Source: Paenibacillus lutimineralis (GTDB lineage: Bacteria > Bacillota > Bacilli > Paenibacillales > Paenibacillaceae). From it: a stretch of DNA of 64,000 nt. Position 1 is the stretch's first letter; the number at the start of each line of letters is the position of its first letter. Below the pieces are notes generated by a model. The model had not been told where the DNA came from. It made no database searches and worked only from the letters and a program-made list of their open reading frames with translations. The position numbers and the translations under genes are program-made. This document shows positions 37,630 through 45,410 of the stretch, one piece after another. The stretch lies in contig NZ_CP034346.1 in assembly GCF_003991425.1 (NCBI RefSeq), positions 3,323,501 to 3,387,500 on the forward strand, read 5' to 3'.

Positions 37630-38803
37630 TCCTTTCTGGAGATACCCATTTTTTGGCCACCAACTCAAACGTATCATGACCGCAGCCCGTGCATCCTTCA
37701 TTCTTAAGCTGCTCTATGGTCGCAAATTCCCCGTTAATTCCAACATACACATCTCTTGAGCACTGCTTGCAACGGTAAGTTCGAAGCGTTTGTTTCACCT
37801 CGCCTGTATACAAGGCGTCCGTAAATACCTCCGGATATTCCGGTTTTGACTGATCTGTTGTCCGCAGAATGAACATCTGGCTCCGGTTGGCGATCATTTC
37901 CGCGCCTTCATAGGCGTTGAATTGCGGGAAATTAGCACTGACCGTAAGCCCCATGCGAACAAATTCCCGTTGCATGGCAAGCATAAACGCAGGCGATTTA
38001 TGGGCAAAAGACAGAAAAATCGGCAGCCCTCTCTCCCTCTTTAATGCCTGCATGCCGCGTGATACGAACAACCCCATTCCCTGAAGCGTATAGGGCGGAT
38101 CTGTAAAGAAACAATCATACTGACCGTGCAGGTTTTCCGGCAGCGGCTCCCTCAAATCCATCCGATGGCACCGAATCGGCAGTCCTCGCTCCTTTGCAAT
38201 CGTTTCAATGTACGTTAAGAATCTTTCGTCAATATCCAGAACATCCACATGCGTAACGGTGTGTCCGCCATCTGGAAACAAACGCTGCAGCAGCAGACCA
38301 ATAGACACACTCACCAGGTCATCATCGCCGACACATAAAATTTTCTTTCCAATCAATGCATGCTGCTTCAAACAAAGGATAGCCCGGCGCAGGCTCGTTT
38401 CCGGCGTGCATTTGGACTGATCAATCTGAACGTCCACGGAAGGCCGCAGCGACAAGAGTTCCTCCAATATAGCCAGCGTATCTTTCAGACTCTCGATCCA
38501 TTTTGTCTCATCAAGCAGCTCGTGATAAAGGGAATGATTCAAGCCTCGGTATCCCCATTCCTGTTCAATCGATGCGAGTCCGTCCGTTGTACAACGGACG
38601 CCGCGTTCCTGCACGAGCGCCCCTGCTTTAATCAATTCCCGTTTAATTGCCGCAGCCACAGGGGTTGGAAGCAGCGTTTTACGTGCCAACTCTTTCGTTG
38701 AAATCCCCGGGTTCAAGTAGCATTCGAGTAGTAGCTGCTCGATCACCTGCGTCCCTTCCTGCAGCCGGGTATTCTGACTTGCTTGTTCAATGTACGTCTT
38801 CAC
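37601..38803 (-). CDS. BpsA-like branched-chain polyamine synthase
   Basis: 400 aa from a GTG start (AGGAGGG 5 nt upstream). It has an N-terminal winged-helix-like domain (~15-85), then a Rossmann aminopropyl-/methyltransferase-like domain with GDDD at 159-162 and DPPYT at 235-239. These match the N4-bis(aminopropyl)spermidine synthase (BpsA, former DUF43) family, which adds aminopropyl groups from decarboxylated S-adenosylmethionine to spermidine. The C-terminus adds a zinc-ribbon-like CKQC (345-348)...CTGC (371-374). BpsA is established in thermophiles; substrate here is unproven. First gene of the four-gene operon. Confidence 0.85.
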   Translation of the reverse strand: MKTYIEQASQNTRLQEGTQVIEQLLLECYLNPGISTKELARKTLLPTPVAAAIKRELIKAGALVQERGVRCTTDGLASIEQEWGYRGLNHSLYHELLDETKWIESLKDTLAILEELLSLRPSVDVQIDQSKCTPETSLRRAILCLKQHALIGKKILCVGDDDLVSVSIGLLLQRLFPDGGHTVTHVDVLDIDERFLTYIETIAKERGLPIRCHRMDLREPLPENLHGQYDCFFTDPPYTLQGMGLFVSRGMQALKRERGLPIFLSFAHKSPAFMLAMQREFVRMGLTVSANFPQFNAYEGAEMIANRSQMFILRTTDQSKPEYPEVFTDALYTGEVKQTLRTYRCKQCSRDVYVGINGEFATIEQLKNEGCTGCGHDTFELVAKKWVSPERNDKRDHTAD

Positions 38804-38846
38804 ACAAACCCTCCTAAAAATTGTTATTTTACCATTATGAAAATAC

Positions 38847-38887
38847 AAAAAGGGCAGGAATGAACATACGTCATCCCTGCCCTTTTT
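38847..38887 (-). terminator. Hairpin with T-run ahead of the BpsA operon
   Basis: GGGCAGG and CCTGCCC arms extended by AAAAA/TTTTT, with a T-run on both strands. It lies 44 bp upstream of the bpsA-like start; on the minus strand it could end incoming transcription or act as a leader attenuator. A TAAAAT follows it as possible -10. Confidence 0.6.
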
Positions 38888-38911
38888 GAACACTGCCTAA
38901 ATAAACACCGT

Positions 38912-38945
38912 AAAAAAACAAAAAACCGCGCTGAAAACAGCACGG
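38912..38945 (-). terminator. Terminator downstream of the beta-trefoil operon
   Basis: CCGTGCTG-TTTT-CAGCGCGG stem on the minus strand (38945-38926) followed by TTTTTTGTTTTTTTA. The region between here and 39260 has no gene. Confidence 0.7.
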
Positions 38946-39260
38946 ATTGTAGGTGCATAACAATAGGCAGCACTAAGGCTTTGATTATTATCCGCTGTTC
39001 TTAACTAATTCCGAAGCCTTCAAAAATCCCATCACAAAAAAACCATGCTATATCAGCAATTGGTCCCAAGGACTGTTGAAAACTTCAAGTATGGAATTTG
39101 GTTAGTTAAGAACTACCGCCGACATCAACATCTCTCCTTAGTAAATATAACTTTATGTTACTATACACGATTACTAGAGTCAAATTGATCAGTGCGGGCT
39201 TTAACTTACATCGAAATTCGCACTTGACTTGACCTCCGCTAAAATGAATAAATTTTGTAA

Positions 39261-39662
39261 TTATAACAACTCTATAATGATGGATTCCCATGGTCCACGT
39301 TCATTTCTATTCGCAATGACAAGATCGTTGCCACCTTGATTGAAGCATACATAATGTCCGCTGCTTGCCTGCAGAGAAATGAGATTATTCGCAAAATTAT
39401 CAATCCTAAATAGTTCCCAGGGGCCGACCTGATGTCGATTAGCCACGATAAGGTCACCACCGCCATTTTCAGCGGTCAGAACATACTGATTATCAAATGT
39501 TTTGAAGTACACAATATCGCTCCAGAGGTCAGCAAAATGCAACCAGAATGTCTCCCATGGACCTACACTTCTTCGATTGGCCACAATCTCTCTTCCACCC
39601 CCTCCTTCTGCACTCATGTAATACAGTCCATCCACAGAACGCAATGAAACTTTAATAGCCAT
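39261..39662 (-). CDS. Fascin-like beta-trefoil protein
   Basis: About 133 aa, composed of three repeats of about 42 residues, each ending in an ANR...GPWE motif (VANRRSVGPWETF, VANRHQVGPWELF, IANRNERGPWESI). This is the three-lobe arrangement of fascin-like/agglutinin beta-trefoils, which bind carbohydrates or polymers. No signal peptide. The ATG at 39662 is preferred because of GGGGAGG upstream. Last gene of a three-gene operon with two glycosyltransferase-like genes, one of which carries the same trefoil fused. Confidence 0.85.
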   Translation of the reverse strand: MAIKVSLRSVDGLYYMSAEGGGGREIVANRRSVGPWETFWLHFADLWSDIVYFKTFDNQYVLTAENGGGDLIVANRHQVGPWELFRIDNFANNLISLQASSGHYVCFNQGGNDLVIANRNERGPWESIIIELL

Positions 39663-39686
39663 ACATACCCCTCCCCTATTCACAAC

Positions 39687-41036
39687 TTACAACTTTGAGA
39701 TATAAAATAATTGATTTAACCCGACTTCAGTCGCATTGGGCAGAAGCGTGCACGGTCCCTCAGATTCTACCGTTACAAATTTATCGTTAGCTATAGATTT
39801 TAAGGCAGAGCGACCTTCACCATAATCCAAGAGTTGGAAGGTTTCCCATGAGCCGATATGATCACGATTCGCGATGAGCTCGCCCTCTCCCCCATGTTCT
39901 GCAGTGACATATTTATGATTGGCAAGAGACTGAAGAGCGATTCTGTCCCCATCCAAATGGATCAGCCTAAAATTCTCCCATGGACCAACATGATACCGGT
40001 TCGCACTTAATGGAAGGTTACCTCCGTTCTCTGCGGCAACCCACAACTGGTTGACAAGCGCCTGTAGGCCGAATACGTCATCTGATAATAGACTGTGATG
40101 CGATCCCTTGAAAGGATCCGGCAATTTGAAGGCAAGTCCGGGGTTTGACCTCACCTGGTTCCTGATTGACTCAACCGTTCCTCCATGATCAAAATAATTA
40201 TAACTCCATGGTGTCTTGCTTATCGCATACTGGCCCAGTTCAATCGATTCGAGCAAATAGGCGGAAACCATTTGATAGAGAGGCGATCCCGGATCCGGGC
40301 TGCCCTCCAAGTAATTTTGAATCCATGAGTTTGAATAATGAAAAAAGCAAACAGGCAATCCATTAGTAAGGTACCTTCCATCCTGATATTCAAGGTTGCG
40401 CTCATGGATATTCCAAAAGGCCATATTATAACCGGGGTGCTGAAAAGAACACACATCAAAGAAACCGGGTGCAAGATCCAACCACTTTTGATTGGCAAAA
40501 TGGATGTAATCCACAAAACCTAGATCATAACTTCGTTCCCCCCACCAATGAACAAACCGCTTGGCTTCACCCGAACGTCTTATGGCTGAGAAACCCGCGT
40601 TATATACACCGTAACGTGTAGTGGTGAAATTGAAATAATCACTGTTAATAAAATGAGGTGTAAGTACAATCGGTTTCTCATCCAGCGCTCGGATCAAGTC
40701 ATCAAAGCGATTCATGACCTGGACGTCAGAATCCAGATGGATAAAGTATTTTTCTGAAGGAAAACGATTCAACAAGAAGGAGTAAAATAGGGTGACGACC
40801 GCGCAAATGGCTTCGAGGACATTATATTTAAGCATAAGCTGCGGAAAATGTGGAATGCCAAGATCCTTCGCTAAAACAATTTCATCAAACCACGGCACAT
40901 TCACCGCATCCTGAATCATATCCTTCTCTACAAGACAAACCACAACTTTAGCGTCAGGCATATGCCGCTTGACTGAGCGAGCCATAACCTTTGCCCTGTG
41001 GAGATAGTTGGCTGCCGTTACTGTCGAGATAATCAT
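39687..41036 (-). CDS. Glycosyltransferase-like protein fused to beta-trefoil
   Basis: About 449 aa. Residues ~1-290 form a GT-A nucleotide-diphospho-sugar transferase-like domain with a DxD motif (IHLDSDVQV) and a conserved HPGYNMAFWNIHER segment. Residues ~310-449 are a fascin-like beta-trefoil with three repeats (SANRYHVGPWENF, IANRDHIGSWETF, a degenerate third). The start at 41036 has GGAAGG 7 nt away. The fusion suggests a sugar transferase held on a glycan or coat polymer by its lectin-like tail. Donor sugar unknown. Confidence 0.85.
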   Translation of the reverse strand: MIISTVTAANYLHRAKVMARSVKRHMPDAKVVVCLVEKDMIQDAVNVPWFDEIVLAKDLGIPHFPQLMLKYNVLEAICAVVTLFYSFLLNRFPSEKYFIHLDSDVQVMNRFDDLIRALDEKPIVLTPHFINSDYFNFTTTRYGVYNAGFSAIRRSGEAKRFVHWWGERSYDLGFVDYIHFANQKWLDLAPGFFDVCSFQHPGYNMAFWNIHERNLEYQDGRYLTNGLPVCFFHYSNSWIQNYLEGSPDPGSPLYQMVSAYLLESIELGQYAISKTPWSYNYFDHGGTVESIRNQVRSNPGLAFKLPDPFKGSHHSLLSDDVFGLQALVNQLWVAAENGGNLPLSANRYHVGPWENFRLIHLDGDRIALQSLANHKYVTAEHGGEGELIANRDHIGSWETFQLLDYGEGRSALKSIANDKFVTVESEGPCTLLPNATEVGLNQLFYISKL

Positions 41037-41065
41037 CCTGCCACCTTCCTTTCTGACCAGAGCAA

Positions 41066-41914
41066 TCAACCGGACTTCAATTGTTGTAAGGCATTTGAAT
41101 ACTGTGCCCACAATTGATAAATGGACGCATTATGAGAGAAAAGAGCTTCCATTGCATTCGTCAAGCTGGAGTAATAGTTATTAAAATTGAAGCAGCGGAG
41201 ACTTTCTGATCCTACAGTATATCTCCATCTATTCAATATAAATCGCTCCTGTTCGTGAATGTTCCAGAATCCGACATTGTAGCCGGGATGTCTGAGAATG
41301 GCCGCCTGAAACAAGGATGGGATCAAATTCAAATATTTCTGATCGGGCTGATTTCCACCATAATCATCCTGACCACTAAACTCCCGAATCACCCGAATCC
41401 ACCAGTTCAATAGGCGACCCAACTCTTGTGTCCTTGTTATGCCTATCATTCCCGCATGAAAAGTGCCTTCCTCCAACACCTGAACCTCCCGTGAGCAATT
41501 TGTACGGGGAAAAGGTGCTAGAAAGTGCGGGGTCAATACAATCGTAGATGAAGACAACATTGACCTTAATTCTAGTAAAGGACTGACTACCAGCATCCGA
41601 GCATCCAGATAGATGAATTCATTCTCTTCGCTATACACATCCGCCAAAAAACGAAATAAATACCCCTTAAGCGCCGATACATGCTGAAATCCCTGAAATT
41701 GGGACATATATGCATCAAAATCGGGTATCCCCAAATCTCTTGCCAATACAAAGTGATGGATCCATGGATATCTTGCAGATTCAGGTAGAGAATTCTCTGC
41801 CAGACATACAATGACTGAAGCGTCGGGATGATGCTCTTTTACTGATTTCGCTAAGAGCAGGGCTTCTGCGAATTCATTCCATGTCGCTATCGTTGTCACA
41901 AGCATGAGTGTCAT
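41066..41914 (-). CDS. Glycosyltransferase-like paralogue lacking the DxD motif
   Basis: 282 aa, alignable along its length with the catalytic half of the next gene (shared IVLTPHF, HPGYNVGFWNIHEQ, WW and YLN...F blocks). Where the neighbour has LDSDV, this protein has LDARM, so the second Asp of the metal-binding DxD is lost. It may be inactive or a regulatory partner. The start may be 41914 or the ATG at 41905. It is the first gene of the operon, with a sigma-E-like -10 CATACTTT on the minus strand at 41950-41943. Confidence 0.78.
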   Translation of the reverse strand: MTLMLVTTIATWNEFAEALLLAKSVKEHHPDASVIVCLAENSLPESARYPWIHHFVLARDLGIPDFDAYMSQFQGFQHVSALKGYLFRFLADVYSEENEFIYLDARMLVVSPLLELRSMLSSSTIVLTPHFLAPFPRTNCSREVQVLEEGTFHAGMIGITRTQELGRLLNWWIRVIREFSGQDDYGGNQPDQKYLNLIPSLFQAAILRHPGYNVGFWNIHEQERFILNRWRYTVGSESLRCFNFNNYYSSLTNAMEALFSHNASIYQLWAQYSNALQQLKSG

Positions 41915-42054
41915 TCCCTTCCTTGTAGTCTCTCTTTTATATAAAGTATGCCAATTCTAAAAGAATGAAATAAGTATTTTACCTAATTCTTGAAATTTCT
42001 ATGGTAATCAAGCCGGAAAAATATACATTTCTTCTGGTGCAAATAACGGTGTCC

Positions 42055-42083
42055 CCATATTCCATTTTAGAATCTGATACAAA
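42055..42083 (+). promoter_or_regulatory. Sigma-E-like mother-cell promoter
   Basis: CCATATT (42055-42061), 14-bp spacer, GATACAAA (42076-42083) matches the Bacillus sigma-E consensus (KMATATT, N13-15, CATACAnT) at the -35 fully and at 6 of 8 bases of the -10. It is 34 bp ahead of the DegT gene. Confidence 0.55.
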
Positions 42084-42116
42084 AAAGGAACGTAAAATTG
42101 GAGGCGAGTAACATCA

Positions 42117-43286
42117 ATGTCTAAAGAGGATAAGCCGTTTCTCTCATTCGGTGCTCCTGATATTCAGAAAGAGGAAATACAGGAAGTCATTCGGTCTCTT
42201 GAGTCCGGATGGATTGGTACTGGTGGCAAGGTCGCGACTTTTGTGGATGCTTTTAAAAAATATAAGGGTGTGGAACATGCAGCTGCTTTGAATTCCTGTA
42301 CAGCCGCGCTCCACCTCTCCCTTCTTACTGCAGGGATTGGGCCAGGAGACGAAGTTATCACAACACCCATGACCTTTTGTGCTACGATCAACACGATCAT
42401 TCACTGCGGTGCCACCCCTGTTTTAGCCGATATCGACCCGGTTACTATGAATATTGATCCACAGCGGATCAAAGAGAAAATAACAGAACACACCAAAGCA
42501 ATCTTGCCGGTACATTTTGCGGGAAGACCTTGTGAAATGGATGAAATCATAACCATTTCTCTTAAGTACGGACTAAAGGTAATCGAGGACTGCGCACATG
42601 CGGTAGAGACCGAATACCACGGTCAGAAGGCAGGAACTATTGGCGACTTTGGTTGTTTCAGCTTTTATGTCACCAAGAATATCACCACCGGAGAAGGCGG
42701 AATGGTTCTTGCTAGAACCGAAGAAGATATTCGAAAAATTCAAGTGCTAGGGTTGCATGGTCTATCCAAGGATGCGTGGAAACGTTTCTCGGATTCAGGC
42801 TTTCAGCACTATTCCGTTCTAGCACCAGGATATAAATATAATATGATAGACCTTCAAGCGGCCTTGGGTATCCATCAACTTGCTCGGGTGGAGGAGAGTT
42901 GGCTAAAGCGCCAGCACATCTGGAACAGATATAACCAGGAATTGGGTGACCTACCGGTTATCCTCCCAGCCTCAACAACTCCTGGTACCCGTCATTCGTA
43001 TCATCTGTACACCCTGCTGATCGATAAAAACCAGTGCGGTCTAGGGAGGGATGAATTTCTGGAGCAAATGAATGCTCTTGGAATCGGCACAGGAGTTCAT
43101 TACCTGAGCCTGCCCGAACATCCCTTTTATCAAACTGCTTTTGGCTGGAGGCCCGAAGATTATCCACACGCACAGCGAGTCGGACAACAAACCGTCAGCC
43201 TCCCCTTGTCCTCCAAATTGACAGATAAGGATATTGATCGTGTCGTCCAATCGACACGTCAAGTCCTTCGCGCAAAACATGGATAA
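42117..43286 (+). CDS. DegT/DnrJ/EryC1/StrS aminotransferase
   Basis: 389 aa PLP-dependent sugar aminotransferase. Family marks: SGWIGTGGKV near the N-terminus, NSCTAALHLSL, MTFCATINTI, the pyridoxal Lys in FSFYVTKNITTGEGGM, and APGYKYNMIDLQAALG. These enzymes aminate keto-deoxy sugar nucleotides, giving amino sugars for surface glycans. GGAGG precedes the ATG. It has a sigma-E-like promoter and a strong terminator, so it is monocistronic. No dehydratase making its keto-sugar substrate is found in the window. Confidence 0.9.
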   Translation: MSKEDKPFLSFGAPDIQKEEIQEVIRSLESGWIGTGGKVATFVDAFKKYKGVEHAAALNSCTAALHLSLLTAGIGPGDEVITTPMTFCATINTIIHCGATPVLADIDPVTMNIDPQRIKEKITEHTKAILPVHFAGRPCEMDEIITISLKYGLKVIEDCAHAVETEYHGQKAGTIGDFGCFSFYVTKNITTGEGGMVLARTEEDIRKIQVLGLHGLSKDAWKRFSDSGFQHYSVLAPGYKYNMIDLQAALGIHQLARVEESWLKRQHIWNRYNQELGDLPVILPASTTPGTRHSYHLYTLLIDKNQCGLGRDEFLEQMNALGIGTGVHYLSLPEHPFYQTAFGWRPEDYPHAQRVGQQTVSLPLSSKLTDKDIDRVVQSTRQVLRAKHG

Positions 43287-43290
43287 GAAT

Positions 43291-43332
43291 ACAGCCTTGC
43301 TCTGGTATCCATCCAGAACAAGGCTGTTTTTC
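43291..43332. terminator. Bidirectional terminator
   Basis: ACAGCCTTGCTCTGG (43291-43305) pairs with CCAGAACAAGGCTGT (43313-43327), followed by TTTTTC; placed between convergent DegT and GNAT genes. Confidence 0.8.
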
Positions 43333-43343
43333 GTTTGTAAGAT

Positions 43344-43883
43344 TTACATAAAAAGTTGATTCAACAAATCGTAGAAACCTAACTGGTGCAATAGCTGCCG
43401 CCAGCGATAAACATGCTCCCATTCCGTTAATTTGGGTTCATATCCAAGCTTCAAATACATTTTAATAGCCGATATACGGTGATCATCCGTCTGCAATACC
43501 GCTCTTGTTTTGTTCTCTGCAACCATTTGCTGCATCGCAGCCAAAGTCACAGCGTAACCAAGCCCCATTCCCCTGTAATCGGGATAAGTCGCCACCATAT
43601 GAAGATAACCCGTGTCAACTCCCCAATTCTCCTGCCAGAATGCAGATGAAGTCGATACTGGGACGCCTTCAGGCGAAATCACAAAGAAAATTCGATTTGG
43701 TTGAAAGGAAGGATCATTCGTCATCATAGAAAAATCAAAGAATTGTCCAAACGACTGCTGAATGATATTCTCCCAATCTTTCTCATAACCCGGTTGATAG
43801 CTTTGCAAAGTAAACCCAGTAGGAAGCTCAATATTACTTAAATTCAAGAGATGCTTTCTTTCCATCACAAGTTGTGTACTCAT
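43344..43883 (-). CDS. GNAT family acetyltransferase
   Basis: 179 aa with the acetyl-CoA-binding motif (HMVATYPDYRGMGLGYAVTLAAMQQM) and the QTDDHRISAIKMYLKLGYEP C-terminal block. The start has only a weak ribosome site. Substrate unknown; location inside the glycan cluster raises the possibility of sugar-amine acetylation, but nothing in the sequence shows it. Confidence 0.8.
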   Translation of the reverse strand: MSTQLVMERKHLLNLSNIELPTGFTLQSYQPGYEKDWENIIQQSFGQFFDFSMMTNDPSFQPNRIFFVISPEGVPVSTSSAFWQENWGVDTGYLHMVATYPDYRGMGLGYAVTLAAMQQMVAENKTRAVLQTDDHRISAIKMYLKLGYEPKLTEWEHVYRWRQLLHQLGFYDLLNQLFM

Positions 43884-44052
43884 CCGAGGATCCCGCCTTT
43901 ATTCATTTTTAGAACACAGAATACACATGATGAACTTGTCTAGTTCCGGCCAATTGACATGGTCAAACGCCAATTATACTGAGATATAGGCGTGTAACAT
44001 ATGCTCTTCTCTTGCTTGTGCATATGATGGCTATAAAATTGGAGGTGTAAAG

Positions 44053-44193
44053 TTGAACAGACAACGCCTGCGAATCCATTTATACCGTAAAGGTATTAAA
44101 AAACGTCATGCGAAAAAACGTCATAGGCGAAAGAAAGGCACCGTTCGTAAATACCAAGGTTTTACACCCAAACGAAAAAAAAAAGATTTTTGA
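44053..44193 (+). CDS. 46-aa polybasic protein
   Basis: TTG start with GGAGG 8 nt upstream. The product has 46 residues, more than half of them Lys, Arg or His (for example KKRHAKKRHRRKKG), and no hydrophobic segment. Its stop TGA overlaps the TTG start of the GT61 gene, so the two are translationally coupled. Function unknown. Small basic proteins of this kind occur among spore-coat components, and a sigma-K-like -10 fragment CATATGATG lies at 44021-44029. I infer that it condenses acidic polymer or DNA, without direct proof. Confidence 0.65.
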   Translation: MNRQRLRIHLYRKGIKKRHAKKRHRRKKGTVRKYQGFTPKRKKKDF

Positions 44194-45410
44194 GAAATAA
44201 AATTCCGCGACAACCAATCAAGAAAAGGAAGGTTTTGAGCCGCCTCAATCCTCATCGTACTAGCGGGAAACACCCGATGATGCAGGCCGTTGAACTGCAC
44301 AGCGGTCCACCGAAAGGCCTATATAAAACGACGGCGGAATGGGTTGAACATAGCCGCCAACGTGGAGAGGATCATATCTTTTTAGAATTCCATACGAACG
44401 AGACCTTCCATTTCACAGCGTCAAAGGGTCTTGAGTCACCCTTGTTCCCGGAGCGCGTGAAACAGCTGCCGTCAGCCTTTGTTGCTGTAATCCCGGAAGG
44501 ACGGGTGCTGGGAGAAGAAGGATCAGTGATTACACCTGATAATCACCTTTTATGGGACGTCTCATTGCAGCTGATGCCTGAAGACCAGCATCCCGCATTT
44601 ACAACAACCTCTCCGCGATCTTTAATTGAGATTGCCGATACGGTGGCAGTCCTCAGCTTTTTCAGCAGTGAAACCTATTTCCACTGGTTATACGACGTTC
44701 TTGCACGTATCCATCTGCTGCGCTTAAGCGGAATTAAGATCGACAAATATGTCATTAATCAAAATATTCGTTCCCCATTCCAATACGAGACCCTTGCCAT
44801 GCTCGGGATTTCCCGTGACCAGATTTTGTTCACCTATCCAAATATGAATCTGAAAGCCAAGCAGTTAGTTGTTCCGTCGATTTCCATGCACGCTTTTCTA
44901 GAATACGGAAGCTGGCCCTTTCAATTCATGAGACAGGAATTGTACGAGAAACATAACTTTAGGCATACAGGCGCTGACAGAATTTATATTAGCCGTTCTA
45001 AATCCAACAAGCGTAAAATTTTAAATGAGGATCAAGTCACTGGTCTGCTGGATGATTACGGATTTACCGCAGTAGTGCTTGAAGATCTGACGGTTGCACA
45101 GCAGATTGAGGCCTTTTCTTCCGCTTCTGCAATTGTTGCACCACACGGTTCAGGGTTAGCTAATCTTTCCTTCTGTCATCCGGGAACCAAAATAATAGAA
45201 ATATTCGCACGTGACTATACGCCGGTATGTTACTGGGAAATGAGTAATTATCTGCAGCTAGACTACTATAGCATGGTGGAAAATGGATATCTTGATCCGC
45301 AACAACAGCATTTATTTGAACAGAACATCTATGTGCCTGTCGACGGTTTGGAACAGCTACTTAGGCTTGCAGGCATTGAATCAAATCGATCCAAGGAGGA
45401 AAAAGGATGA
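44190..45410 (+). CDS. GT61 family glycosyltransferase
   Basis: 406 aa of the GT61/DUF563 family: AVIPEGRVLGEEGSVITPDN, the central YFHWLYDVLARIHLL, and the C-terminal ASAIVAPHGSGLANLSFCHP followed by GTKIIEIF. The TTG start overlaps the stop of the polybasic gene. The N-terminal ~30 residues are basic (RQPIKKRKVLSRLNPHR). GT61 includes beta-1,2-xylosyl- and N-acetylglucosaminyltransferases in eukaryotes. A UDP-xylose biosynthesis operon lies 1.5 kb away, so xylose transfer is an attractive inference. Confidence 0.85.
   Translation: MRNKIPRQPIKKRKVLSRLNPHRTSGKHPMMQAVELHSGPPKGLYKTTAEWVEHSRQRGEDHIFLEFHTNETFHFTASKGLESPLFPERVKQLPSAFVAVIPEGRVLGEEGSVITPDNHLLWDVSLQLMPEDQHPAFTTTSPRSLIEIADTVAVLSFFSSETYFHWLYDVLARIHLLRLSGIKIDKYVINQNIRSPFQYETLAMLGISRDQILFTYPNMNLKAKQLVVPSISMHAFLEYGSWPFQFMRQELYEKHNFRHTGADRIYISRSKSNKRKILNEDQVTGLLDDYGFTAVVLEDLTVAQQIEAFSSASAIVAPHGSGLANLSFCHPGTKIIEIFARDYTPVCYWEMSNYLQLDYYSMVENGYLDPQQQHLFEQNIYVPVDGLEQLLRLAGIESNRSKEEKG

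Noticed and set aside
39106..39291. 61-aa minus-strand ORF near the trefoil gene
   Set aside because: No ribosome site, overlaps the end of the trefoil gene, and shows no protein-like pattern.
44021..44029. Sigma-K promoter for the polybasic protein
   Set aside because: CATATGATG resembles the -10, but the last base differs and no AC is present 16 bp upstream.
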